From CAYQTE01 sp964420285 (GTDB lineage: Bacteria > Planctomycetota > Phycisphaerae > Tepidisphaerales > Tepidisphaeraceae): DNA of 64,000 nucleotides. Position numbers and translations under genes: made by a program. Under the pieces are notes generated by a model. The model made no database searches and was not told where the DNA came from. It saw nothing but the letters and a program-made list of their open reading frames with translations. Shown here one piece after another: positions 14,473-24,700 of the stretch. The stretch covers positions 1 to 64,000 of the forward strand of contig CAYQTE010000002.1 of NCBI GenBank assembly GCA_964420285.1. Reading direction: 5' to 3'. Numbering within the stretch: the stretch's first letter is position 1; every line of letters starts with the position of its first letter.

Positions 14473-17400
14473 GTGATAACAAGACGCAAGGCCGTGCGGT
14501 CCGAGCCCATCGAATTCCTGGAACGGCGGCTCTTGCTCAGCATTACGCCTGCCACTCTCTATTCGTTCACCGCCGCCGCCGACGGACAGGCTCCTGAAGC
14601 CATCACCGTGGGCGCCAACGGCAACTTGTACGGCACGACCGAAATCGGCGGCACCGACAGTGTCGGTTCCGTCTGGGAAATGGACCAGGGAGAGAGCACG
14701 GTCTCCACGCGGTACTCCTTCACCAACAGCACGGATGGCGAATATCCGCGCGGCATCGCCGTCGACAGCGCCGGCAATCTGTACGGCACGTGTCAACTTG
14801 GCGGAACCTTCGACGTTGGAACGGTCTGGGAACTGGCCAGCGGCGGCACCACCGTCTCCACGCTCTACGCCTTCACCAATGGCAACATCCATGCTGACGG
14901 CGCCTACCCGCTGGGAATCACCATCGACGCCAGCGGCAATTTGTACGGCGTGACCGAGACCGGGGGCGACGACGGCCTTGGCACCGTCTGGGAACTGCCC
15001 AGCGGCGGGGACTCGGTCACCACGCTCTATTCCTTCACCGGCGGCAGCGACGGCGAGTATCCGGTCTCAGTCACCATGGACGACAGCGGCACGCTCTACG
15101 GCACGACCGCGCTCGGCGGCAACGGCGGGGATGGCACGGCCTGGAAACTCCTCGGCGGCGGGGACTCGGTCACCGTGCTCTACACTTTCCCCGATCAGGG
15201 CGGCAGTCCGGTCTATCCGAACGGAATCACCTTCGACGGCAGCAACCTCTTCGGCACGACAAACTACGGCGGCGCTGATTCCGATGGCACACTCTGGCAA
15301 CTGATCGACGGAAACACCTCGATCAACACGCTCTATTCCTTCACCAGCGGGTCCGATGGCGGCGGGCCGGCCGGGATCACGTCGCTCGACGTCGGCAACC
15401 TGTTCGGCGTGGCGCAATACGGCGGCGGCGATGGCTACGGCTCCGTTTATGAAGTGCCGGTCACACCACTCAACGGCCAGTTCATCGGTGATATCCCGGC
15501 CACCGCCGAGCTCGGCGACACAATCTCCCCCGATCTGCAGATCACCGACCCCGCCGTCGGAGCTTCCGTTGATGGCGATGAGGTCACCAATTATTACATC
15601 TCCACCACTCCCAATCTCGCCGGCATCGTTGGTCAGCCGGTGGACACCAACGAGTACGAGTTGAGCCTCAGCGCCGGCGACTCCTATGCCGAAAACGAGG
15701 ATGTGGCGATCCCCGACGCCATCAATTCGGGCACGTATTATCTCGTGGCCCAGATTGACGCGAACCAGACCGTGGTCGCCGTGGATACGAACGTCATTGC
15801 CGTCAGCGACCCGATCCACATTGGTCCGGTGCTCAGCGCTCAATTCATCGCAAGAATTCCCGCATCGGTCAGCGCGGGCCAGACGATATACCCGGGTTGG
15901 GAAATCACCGATGCGCCCGATGCCGCACCGGTGAACGACGGCCTTGAATACACCGACTATTATCTTTCCACCACGCCAGATCTTTCCGGCATTGTCGGCC
16001 CTGCGCTTGTGACCAATGAGTACATTCTGAACCTGGACCCCGGCGACTCGACCTTCGAATCGCCGGATGTGACAATTCCGGACGATGTCGACGCCGGCAC
16101 CTACTATCTGGTGGCGCAGATTGACGCGAACCAGACGATCAATCCCGGCGACATGAACAATATCGCCGCCAGCACGGCTTTTTCCATCGGCGCGGATATC
16201 TCCGGCGGCTTCTCCGACCAACCGCCGGATTTGGCCAGTCCGGGTGATTCGGGACAGATTTCTTTCTTTCTAAGCAACGCCGCCGGCTCCGGCGAAGCAA
16301 AAGGCTCATATTCGGTGACGTTCCTACTCGAGAATGGCGCCCCCGATCTGGGCAACGGCGATATCCCGGCCGGTTCCGCCAGCGGCGTGATCGATGTGGC
16401 CGGCGGCGACACGTCCGATCCGATCCTCGCCAACCTCAATTTCCCCGGCAATATCACCACCGGCTTCTATTACGTTGTCGCCACCATCAATGACAGTGGC
16501 GGTGGCATCATTGACGGCGACACAACCGATAAGACGTTCACCAGCGAACCGATCCAGGTCCACGGTTCGTATATTTTCCAGTCGGTCTATTCCTTTACCT
16601 CCGATGATTATTCCCTCGACACGGAAGGCGTAGGCGGATTCGCGATGGACAGCAACGGTGACATGTACGGCACGACCAACGGCGGCGGCGTTTACGGCGA
16701 TGGCATCCTGTGGGAGTGGGCCAAGGGAAGTGATACGGCCGCCACGATCTATTCCTTCAGCCTCGCCGATGGGGAAGATCCGCTCGCCGTCGCCGTGGAC
16801 AGCAACGGCAATCTGTTTGGCACGACCACCGGAGACTACAACAATGACAGAAGCGGCGGCGCTGACGAATTTGGCACTATTTGGGAGCTGCCAAAGGGAA
16901 GCCATACGCTCACAACGCTCTATACATTCGGTCAAGCTCCCTATGTCAATGGCACGGGGATTGATCCATTCGGAATCACCATCGACAGCAATGGCAATCT
17001 GTACGGCACGACCGAATACGGCCTTTTCATCAATCCCTTTTCCAATGTGAATGGAGGTGTCTACTACGAACTGGGGGACGGCAGCATCTGGGAATTGCCA
17101 AAGGGAAGCAATACGCTGACCACGCTTTATACGCCCATCGACGACCCCAACTTCAACAACGCCGGGCATCCGTTCCAGCAAATGTACGAACTCACCATAG
17201 ACGGCAACGGTAATCTGTACGGCGTCAACGATGGCGGCGGCGTTTACAACGCCGGCAGCGTGTGGGAGCTCGCCAAAGGAAGCGATACCGTCAGCACGCT
17301 CTATTCCTTCACCGTTCCCGGGATTGTCGGGAGCTCGCCTCGCGGAATCGCCCTGGACAAACAGGGCGATCTCTTTGGCACAAATTACGGCAGCGGCGCA

Positions 17401-19077
17401 TATGGCTGGGGCGATGTATGGGAATTGGCCAGGGGAAGCAGTACGCTCACCAACCTCTTTTCCTTCCCCTATATACCGGGTTACGTCACCGGCGAGGGAC
17501 CCTACGGGATCGCCATCGACAGCGGCGGCAATTTGTTCGGCGCGTCCGGCGGCGGCGCTGATGACCCCGACGGCGGCATTTTTGAGTTGCAAACGGCCGT
17601 GCTCACCGGCCAGTTCACCGGAGCAATCCCTTCCGCCATCGAGGCCGGCTATGCCATCTTGCCCGCCCTCCAACTGAGCACACCGGCATATGCGGCCGGA
17701 CCCATCACCGGGGACGAAACCACCGACTACTACCTCTCGACGACGCCCGATGTTTCCGGCATGCTCCTGCCGCTGGCGGAAAATGAGTATGCGCTGGATC
17801 TCAACCCCGGCAGTTCCGACACCGTATCACAGGATGTGACCATTCCCGGCGACGTCGATCCCGGCAACTATTATCTTGTGGCCCAGATCGACGCCGACCA
17901 GGCCATCAATCCGGACGACACGGATAACATCGTGGTGAACGGGCCGATCAAGATCGTTGCTCCGTTTACGAATCTGGCCGGCGGCGTACTGACCATCTCC
18001 GACCCGGCCGACGATGGCGGCGACGACACGATCACCGTCAGTTCCGATGGCACGGGCGTCACCGCTGATTTCAACGGCTCGGCATCAATGGTCTACCAGC
18101 AGTCGAAGGTCGATGGCATTGATGTCTCCGCCGGCAATGGCAACGACACTGTCAACATCGGCACCGGCGCTCCCCCCGTCAGTGTCCAGGGCGGCACCGG
18201 CGTCGATACCGTCAATGTCGGGCATTATGACGCTGCCTACTATTACGACGACGTTCCCAACAACTCCACCGCCGGCCTGGTTGTGCAGGGCTCGGGGACG
18301 GTCACGCTGGCGACATCCAACACCTATGGCGGAAGCACAACGATCGACAGCGGCACCGTTGCCGTCACCGCCGCCGGCGGACTGCCCGCGGGGAACAACG
18401 TCGTCAACAATGGCAATCTCGACATCGATGCGAACAGCATCGTCGGGCAAATCTCCGGCAACGGCACATTGACACTTGATCCGGCCACCCTCCAACTGGC
18501 CCAGAATTCGCCCGGCATCACGAGCACCATCGGATTGCTGATCATCAACACCGGCAGCACTCTGGATATCGCCAACAACGCGCTGCTGGCCAATGAAAGC
18601 GATGTGACCCTTTCACAGATCGCGGCGTGGGTGCAAGACAAGACCATCACCAGTTCGCTGTTCAGCGGCCCGCACGCTATCGCCAGTCGCGCGATCGGCT
18701 ACGGCGACCATAGCGCCGACCCGCTCGCTGTTCCCGCCGGGGATGTGGAAGTGAAATATGTGCCAACCGGCGACGCAAACCTGGACGGCGTGGTGGACAT
18801 CAAGGACCTCACGCGGGCCATCAATGACCTGGGCTTATCAACCGGATACTCCGGCGGGGATGTCGCCAATCAGGGCATCGTGAACATCACCGACATCGCG
18901 GACATCATCAACGACCTGGGTGCCACCCTGAACGCCGCCGGCGACGGCGCGGCGATCGTGCCGGCTCATGGGGCGATGACGCCGCCGGCCGCGGGCGCGG
19001 CGGGTGGGTCGCTGTTTTCGGATAGTCCTGTTCAGGCCGATTGGTTGGAGGGTGGGGGCTCGATCTTGTCGGAATGA
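14473..19077 (+). CDS. Giant secreted LEPR-XLL protein with GloVer repeats, CARDB-like domains and C-terminal dockerin
   Basis: The GTG at 14473 is preceded by GGGAG and places the sorting motif FLERRLLLS at residues 15-23; an upstream ATG at 14371 would put 34 extra residues in front. About six GloVer repeats follow (pattern LYSFTxxxDGxxPxxxxxDxxGNLYGTT), then two CARDB-like domains each with YYLSTTPDLSG and YYLVAQIDANQ. Next come an Ig-like region, six more GloVer repeats, a third CARDB-like domain and a beta-helix-like stretch. The C-terminus carries a type I dockerin (GDANLDGVVDIKDLTRAI, then a second loop) and the tail FSDSPVQADWLEGG. A structural or adhesive role on the cell surface is inferred; no catalytic site is visible. 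Confidence 0.85.
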   Translation: MITRRKAVRSEPIEFLERRLLLSITPATLYSFTAAADGQAPEAITVGANGNLYGTTEIGGTDSVGSVWEMDQGESTVSTRYSFTNSTDGEYPRGIAVDSAGNLYGTCQLGGTFDVGTVWELASGGTTVSTLYAFTNGNIHADGAYPLGITIDASGNLYGVTETGGDDGLGTVWELPSGGDSVTTLYSFTGGSDGEYPVSVTMDDSGTLYGTTALGGNGGDGTAWKLLGGGDSVTVLYTFPDQGGSPVYPNGITFDGSNLFGTTNYGGADSDGTLWQLIDGNTSINTLYSFTSGSDGGGPAGITSLDVGNLFGVAQYGGGDGYGSVYEVPVTPLNGQFIGDIPATAELGDTISPDLQITDPAVGASVDGDEVTNYYISTTPNLAGIVGQPVDTNEYELSLSAGDSYAENEDVAIPDAINSGTYYLVAQIDANQTVVAVDTNVIAVSDPIHIGPVLSAQFIARIPASVSAGQTIYPGWEITDAPDAAPVNDGLEYTDYYLSTTPDLSGIVGPALVTNEYILNLDPGDSTFESPDVTIPDDVDAGTYYLVAQIDANQTINPGDMNNIAASTAFSIGADISGGFSDQPPDLASPGDSGQISFFLSNAAGSGEAKGSYSVTFLLENGAPDLGNGDIPAGSASGVIDVAGGDTSDPILANLNFPGNITTGFYYVVATINDSGGGIIDGDTTDKTFTSEPIQVHGSYIFQSVYSFTSDDYSLDTEGVGGFAMDSNGDMYGTTNGGGVYGDGILWEWAKGSDTAATIYSFSLADGEDPLAVAVDSNGNLFGTTTGDYNNDRSGGADEFGTIWELPKGSHTLTTLYTFGQAPYVNGTGIDPFGITIDSNGNLYGTTEYGLFINPFSNVNGGVYYELGDGSIWELPKGSNTLTTLYTPIDDPNFNNAGHPFQQMYELTIDGNGNLYGVNDGGGVYNAGSVWELAKGSDTVSTLYSFTVPGIVGSSPRGIALDKQGDLFGTNYGSGAYGWGDVWELARGSSTLTNLFSFPYIPGYVTGEGPYGIAIDSGGNLFGASGGGADDPDGGIFELQTAVLTGQFTGAIPSAIEAGYAILPALQLSTPAYAAGPITGDETTDYYLSTTPDVSGMLLPLAENEYALDLNPGSSDTVSQDVTIPGDVDPGNYYLVAQIDADQAINPDDTDNIVVNGPIKIVAPFTNLAGGVLTISDPADDGGDDTITVSSDGTGVTADFNGSASMVYQQSKVDGIDVSAGNGNDTVNIGTGAPPVSVQGGTGVDTVNVGHYDAAYYYDDVPNNSTAGLVVQGSGTVTLATSNTYGGSTTIDSGTVAVTAAGGLPAGNNVVNNGNLDIDANSIVGQISGNGTLTLDPATLQLAQNSPGITSTIGLLIINTGSTLDIANNALLANESDVTLSQIAAWVQDKTITSSLFSGPHAIASRAIGYGDHSADPLAVPAGDVEVKYVPTGDANLDGVVDIKDLTRAINDLGLSTGYSGGDVANQGIVNITDIADIINDLGATLNAAGDGAAIVPAHGAMTPPAAGAAGGSLFSDSPVQADWLEGGGSILSE

Positions 19078-19169
19078 CGCGATCATTTGCACCCGCAGGT
19101 GTTATGGCCGATAATCGCGGCGGAAATGGCCGTACAGGGGGCGCCGTCGGCTGGTTTTTTGTGCTTTGA

Positions 19170-21500
19170 ATGCGTCGAATCGGGCGAAAATGTCGGCCAG
19201 GGGGTTCGCGATCGCACTATGCCGTCGAGTCGCTGGAACGGCGCGTGCTCCTCAGCAGTTCGATCGAGCCGTTTGCGCAGGTGGCCAAGCTGTTTGCGGC
19301 CGATGGGGAGACCAATGACTATTACGGAACATCGGTTTCCATCAGCGGCGACACCATGGTGGTGGGATCGCCGTATGCGGTCATCAACGGCAACGCGGCG
19401 ACGGGAGCGGCCTATGTGTACACGGTGGCCGGATCGAACGTGACGCTCGACGGCAAGCTCACCGCCTCCGACGGAACCGGCAGCGATTTCTTCGGGTTTT
19501 CGGTTTCGATCAGCGGCAACACCATCGCCGTCGGCGCGTACGGCTGCCGCATCAACTACAATTTCGAGCAGGGCGCGGCGTACGTATATACCGAACCGGC
19601 CGGGGGCTGGACCACCATGACCCAGACGGCCAAGCTGACGGCGTTCGACGGGACGGCCAGCGCGCAGTTCGGCTCGTCGATCTCGGTGAGCGGCAACACC
19701 ATCGCCGTCGGAGCGCCGTATGCCCTTGTCGGGACTGGCTCGGTGCAGAGCGGCGCGGCGTATGTGTATACCAAGCCCGCCAACGGCTGGGCGACGACCA
19801 GCGTGTGTTCCAAGCTCGTCGCCAGCGACGGCGCGACCAACGACCAACTGGGATCTAAAATCGGAATCAGCGGCAATACCGTTGTGGCCACGGCCGCGGC
19901 CGCCGCCGTCAACAGCAATGCGGATCAGGGAGCTGCCTACGTCTACACCCAACCGGCCGGTGGTTGGGCGAACATGACGCAGACGGCCAAGCTTGTCGCG
20001 TACGACGGAGCGGCGGGGGACTATTTCGGGTGGTTCGGCGCGATCAGCGGCAACACCATCGCCGTCGGCTCGCCCTACGCCACCGTCAGCGGAGACACCG
20101 ACGCGGGCGCGGCGTATGTCTTCACGGAATCCGGGTCCAGTTGGGCCAACACGCCGACGGTGCAAAAGCTGACGGCGGCCGCTCCGCTGGCGGGCACGAA
20201 ATTCGGCGTCTCGACCTTTGTCAGCGGCAGCACCATGATGATCGGCGCGGACTGGGAAGCCGAAAATGGCACCTACCGACAAGGCGCGGCCTACCTGTTT
20301 ACCGATTCCGCCTCCGGCTGGGCGCAGACCGTGAAGTTCACCGCCGCGGATGGCGCGGCCGGGGATAATCTCGGCTGGTCGGTCGCGATCAGCGGCGACA
20401 CCGTCATCGCCAGTGCGGCCCGCACCACGATTGCAGGCAACCTGAATCAAGGCGCGACGTACGTCTTTATGGCCAGTTTCGCAACGCTGTCCGGCGGCGA
20501 GCTGACGATCAGCGGCACCGATGGCAGCGATACGCTGACTCTCACCCAAAGCGGGACATATCTCGACGTTGCACTCAACAACATCCCCGCCGCGCCGGTC
20601 TTGCTCTCCGGCGTTACATCCGTGCTGGTCGAAGGCAGCGCCGGGAATGACACCATCACGATCGGCACCGGTTGGCCAGTCAGCACAGTACAGGGCGGCC
20701 AGGGCATCGACGCGCTGGTCATCGCCGGCGGGGATAACGTGACGTTTACCGACCCGGTCGCGGGCGATTCGTCGGCCGGCCTGATTGTTCAAGGCACGGG
20801 AACGGTGACGGTGGCGGCGCAGAACACGCCGGGCGCCGCGTCGCTGAATTACGCGCTGGGCACGGTCACGGTGGCGGCCGGGGCGGAATTGGCACTGGCG
20901 CGATCCGATTCGCTGACGGATCAGACCGTTTTCGATGCCAGCAATCTTTCTGTTGCCGGGACGCTGGATATCGCCAACAACACATTGCTGGCCAATGAGA
21001 CCAACGTGCCGGTGTCGCAAATCGCCGCGTGGGTGCAGGCCGGCAGCATCATGAGTTCGCTGGTGACCGGCCCGAATTCACAGGCCAGCCGGGCGGTCGG
21101 ATATGGCGACTGGAACGAAGACCCGTTAAGCGTCGTGGCCGGGGATGTGGAGGCGAAATACGTGCCGGTCGGCGACACAAACCTGGACGGCAAGGTGGAC
21201 ATCGCGGACATCGGGCGAGCGATCAACAACCTGGGCCTGTCGCCGGGCTATTACGGCGGGGACATCCTCAATCAGGGCTTGGTGAACCTGACGGATATCA
21301 GCGCCGTCGTCAACGACTTGGGCGGAAGCCTCAGCGCCAGCGGCAATGGCGGCGCCGGCGCCAATGCAGCGGTCAGCGCCAGCGGGGCGGCGGCGGTCGC
21401 GATACCGGCAACACCGCCCATTGAACCGACCGCGCCGTGGTTTTCGCAGACACCGATTCAGGCCGATTGGCTGGCGGCGGAAATCTCGGATTTTTGTTGA
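19170..21500 (+). CDS. Secreted LEPR-XLL protein with FG-GAP-like repeats and C-terminal dockerin
   Basis: The motif SLERRVLLS lies at residues 21-29. Residues about 35-430 are seven FG-GAP-like repeats of ~55 residues (AKLxAxDGxxxDxFGxSVSISGNTIAVGAPYAxxxxxxxQGAAYVYT), the kind that builds an integrin-alpha-like beta-propeller. A short beta-helix or parallel-beta region follows (about 435-600). The shared C-terminal module is then present, with a dockerin (GDTNLDGKVDIADIGRAI) and the tail FSQTPIQADWL. The protein ends in an unusual Cys. No enzyme motif is visible. It lies 92 bp after the preceding surface-protein gene on the same strand. Confidence 0.83.
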   Translation: MRRIGRKCRPGGSRSHYAVESLERRVLLSSSIEPFAQVAKLFAADGETNDYYGTSVSISGDTMVVGSPYAVINGNAATGAAYVYTVAGSNVTLDGKLTASDGTGSDFFGFSVSISGNTIAVGAYGCRINYNFEQGAAYVYTEPAGGWTTMTQTAKLTAFDGTASAQFGSSISVSGNTIAVGAPYALVGTGSVQSGAAYVYTKPANGWATTSVCSKLVASDGATNDQLGSKIGISGNTVVATAAAAAVNSNADQGAAYVYTQPAGGWANMTQTAKLVAYDGAAGDYFGWFGAISGNTIAVGSPYATVSGDTDAGAAYVFTESGSSWANTPTVQKLTAAAPLAGTKFGVSTFVSGSTMMIGADWEAENGTYRQGAAYLFTDSASGWAQTVKFTAADGAAGDNLGWSVAISGDTVIASAARTTIAGNLNQGATYVFMASFATLSGGELTISGTDGSDTLTLTQSGTYLDVALNNIPAAPVLLSGVTSVLVEGSAGNDTITIGTGWPVSTVQGGQGIDALVIAGGDNVTFTDPVAGDSSAGLIVQGTGTVTVAAQNTPGAASLNYALGTVTVAAGAELALARSDSLTDQTVFDASNLSVAGTLDIANNTLLANETNVPVSQIAAWVQAGSIMSSLVTGPNSQASRAVGYGDWNEDPLSVVAGDVEAKYVPVGDTNLDGKVDIADIGRAINNLGLSPGYYGGDILNQGLVNLTDISAVVNDLGGSLSASGNGGAGANAAVSASGAAAVAIPATPPIEPTAPWFSQTPIQADWLAAEISDFC

Positions 21501-21697
21501 TTCGTCCATCGCCGGAGGGCATGATTCCGACACGGTCCTATAATATCGTCAAGCTGGCGATCTGGTGCCGGCGACGTGGGTGAAGTTGCGGCCGGATAAG
21601 GAGTTGCCCGCGGCTTGCGCTTTTGGGCCGGTGGAGTTTGCCAGCGGTTTTCTCTAGTGGTGTGCGACCGGCGGTTTTGCCGGCCGGGATTCGGAAA

Positions 21698-21729
21698 GAC
21701 GCATTGCCCGATGCCGGCTCACGGCGAGG
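21698..21729 (+). promoter_or_regulatory. Conserved 32-bp upstream element, copy 1
   Basis: This element matches 25928-25959 at 26 of 32 positions and lies at the same distance (27 versus 25 bases) before the start codon of the following surface-protein gene. It includes GATGCC and GCTCA and ends in a purine-rich GAGG. It is probably part of the leader, as a regulatory element or a translation-initiation region. Confidence 0.4.
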
Positions 21730-21756
21730 TGGCACTCGGGGCAGGACGTAAGCAAC

Positions 21757-24700
21757 ATGAAGAATGCGGGCGGGCCTGCGAAACCCCGGTTGATCCGTGC
21801 GCGCCGTGGGCGTGTACGGCCGATTGTTGAGTGCATGGAGCGGCGGGTGCTCCTGGCGGGGACCACTGCGCCGGTGGGATTGACGCCGGCGCAGGTGCGG
21901 CATGCGTATGCGGTCGATCAGGTGACGTTCGGCGCTGTGGCCGGGGATGGGACCGGGCAGACCATCGCCGTCGTGGGCGCTTATGACGATCCGAGCGTGG
22001 CGACCGATCTGCACGATTTTGACGTTGCCTTCGGGTTGCCGGACCCGCCCAGCATCGTGCGCGAGAATGAGTACGGCGGGACGATGTTGCCGGGCCTGGA
22101 CCCGGCCGGTCCGGGGTTTGGTTGGGAAATCCAGGAGGCGATGGATGTTGAATGGGCGCACGCGATGGCGCCAGGTGCGAGCATATTGCTGGTGGAGGCC
22201 AACGCGCCCAACGATACGGACATGATCGTCAATGCGGTCAACACGGCGCGCAACGCGCCGGGCGTGGTGGCGGTCATGACGGGTTACAATGAGCCGGAGG
22301 AATCGGGCGAGACGAGTCTGGATCAATACTTCACGACGCCGGCCGGGCATGTGGGTGTGACGTTTCTGGCGGCGACCGGCAACGGCGGGGAGCCGGGAGG
22401 ATATCCGGCGTACTCGCCGAATGTCGTGGCTGTCGGCGCGACAACGCTGTCGACCGATGCGTCGGGGGATTATCTTCAGGAATCCAGTTGGTACGACAGC
22501 GGCGGGGGGATCAGCAAATACGAGAGCCAGCCGGCGTATCAGAAGGGCGTGGTCACGCAGAGCACAACCAGGCGAGCGATTCCCGATTTCGCCTTCAATG
22601 CCAACCCGATCACGTCCGGCGTGCCGATCTACGACAGCTATGATTTCGGAAACTCATCGCCGTGGGCGGAGGAAGGCGGCACGAGTCTTGCGGCCGCCTG
22701 CTGGGCGGGGATCATCGCCATCGCCGATCAGGGCCGGGCGCTGGCCGGGTTTGGTTCGCTGGATGGAGCGACACAGACGCTGCCGCTGCTGTACGCGGCG
22801 TCGGGGAACACCATACACGACATCATCAACGGATATCTGGCGGGTCCGGGTTACGACTTGATCAGCGGCCGGGGCACGCCGATCGCCAATCTGCTGATTC
22901 CCGATCTTGTTCCGACCACAACGACGGCGGTGGTGTCCAGCGATGCGTCGGTCGTCTATGGGCAGCAGGTGACGTTCACCGCGACGGTATCGCCGGCCGG
23001 AGCCGAGACGGGAACCGTGCAGTTCCAGGCGGATGGAAGCAATCTGGGGGGCGCGGTGTCTCTCGGCGGCGCTACGGCGGCATATACAACGACATTGCTG
23101 AACGCCGGCAGCCATTCGATCACGGCGATCTACAGTGGCGATGTGAACTATGCCACCAGCACAAGCCCGGCGATTGGCGAGATGGTCGCCATGGCGGGGC
23201 CGGCCAATACGCGGAACGTGTGTACGCTGGCGTCGTTCAATGGGGCCAACGGCGAGAATTCCGAAGCCGGCGTGGCGGTGGACTCATCCGGCGATCTGTT
23301 CGGCACCACGACTTCGGGCGGGAGCAATGGCGATGGCACGGTCTACGAAATCGCACACGGGAGCGGGGCAATCACCGTGCTGGCCACGTTTAACGGCGCC
23401 AATGGAAGTTCGCCGTATGGCGGCCTGGTCTTAGACTCATCCGGCAACCTCTTCGGCGCGACCTATTCAGGTGGAATCAGCGGCTGGGGGACCGTTTTCG
23501 AGATCGCATACGGCAGCACGACCATCACCACGCTGGGCTCGTTTAATGGCACTAATGGGCAGTATCCCTACGACGGCGTCACTCTGGACTCCTCCGACGA
23601 TCTGTTCGGCACGACCTATTACGGTGGCTACGGCACGGTCTTTGAATTCGTCCATGCCACCGGAGTTCTCACCAGCCTGGCTTCATTTGGATACAGCAAC
23701 GGTGCCTATCCCTACGGCAGCATCGTTCTGGACACATCCGGCGATATCTTCGGCGCCACCGCCGGCGGCGGCTTCGGCGGCGTGGGTGCTGTGTTCGAGA
23801 TCGTCCACCGCACCGGCATCCTCACCATCACCGGACTGGCGTCGTTCAACGTCGCCAACGGCCAAAATCCGGCCGGCACCGTGATTCTCGACTCCTCCGG
23901 CGACGTTTTCGGCACGACCGGATACGGCGGGGCGTCCAGCGACGGCACGGTCTTTGAAGTCGCCAATGGCAGCAGCGCCATCACCGATCTGGCCTCGTTC
24001 AACGGCGCCGACGGCTCCGACCCCTACGCCGGTGTGATCATGGACTCCTCCGGCAACCTCTTCGGCACGACCATCCAGGGCGGCGCCGATGGCGACGGCA
24101 CGGTTTTTGAAATCGCACATGGCAGCGGCGTCATCACCACGCTCCTCTCCCTCAACGGCGCTGATGGGGCGATGCCCTACGGCGGATTGACCTTCGACTC
24201 CCACGGCAATCTCTTCGGCACGACCTTTCAGGCCGGCGGCGTCTACGACGCCGGCACGGTCTTCGAACTCACGCCAACCGGCACCGTCGTCACTTCCAGC
24301 AACCTCTCCACCGTCATCGGTCAGGCGGTCACGTTCACGGCCACTGTCACGCCCAATATCGGCGCTGGCCCGACAGGCACCGTCCAGTTCCAGATAGACA
24401 ACAGCAATGTCGGCAGCCCGGTGCCACTGAGCGGCAACTTGGCCGTCTATACGACTTCAGCGCTGGACGCCGGCAGCTATTCGGTGGCGGCCGTGTACAG
24501 CGGAGACAATAACTTCGTCGGCACGACCAGTTCCGCGATCGCGCAGACGGTTGCGGCTGGAGCGCTGTCCCTGGCCGCCAACACCGTCTATTTCAAGCTC
24601 GATGCCGACGGACGGCACACGGATATCTGGAACAGCGCCACGGCCGTGGGTCCGCCGGCCGAGTCCTTCCTCGTCTCCAACATGTCCGCCGTGACGTACG

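Noticed and set aside
19083..21020. 645-residue minus-strand frame
   Set aside because: It is antisense to the FG-GAP repeat gene; its repeats mirror those of the real gene.
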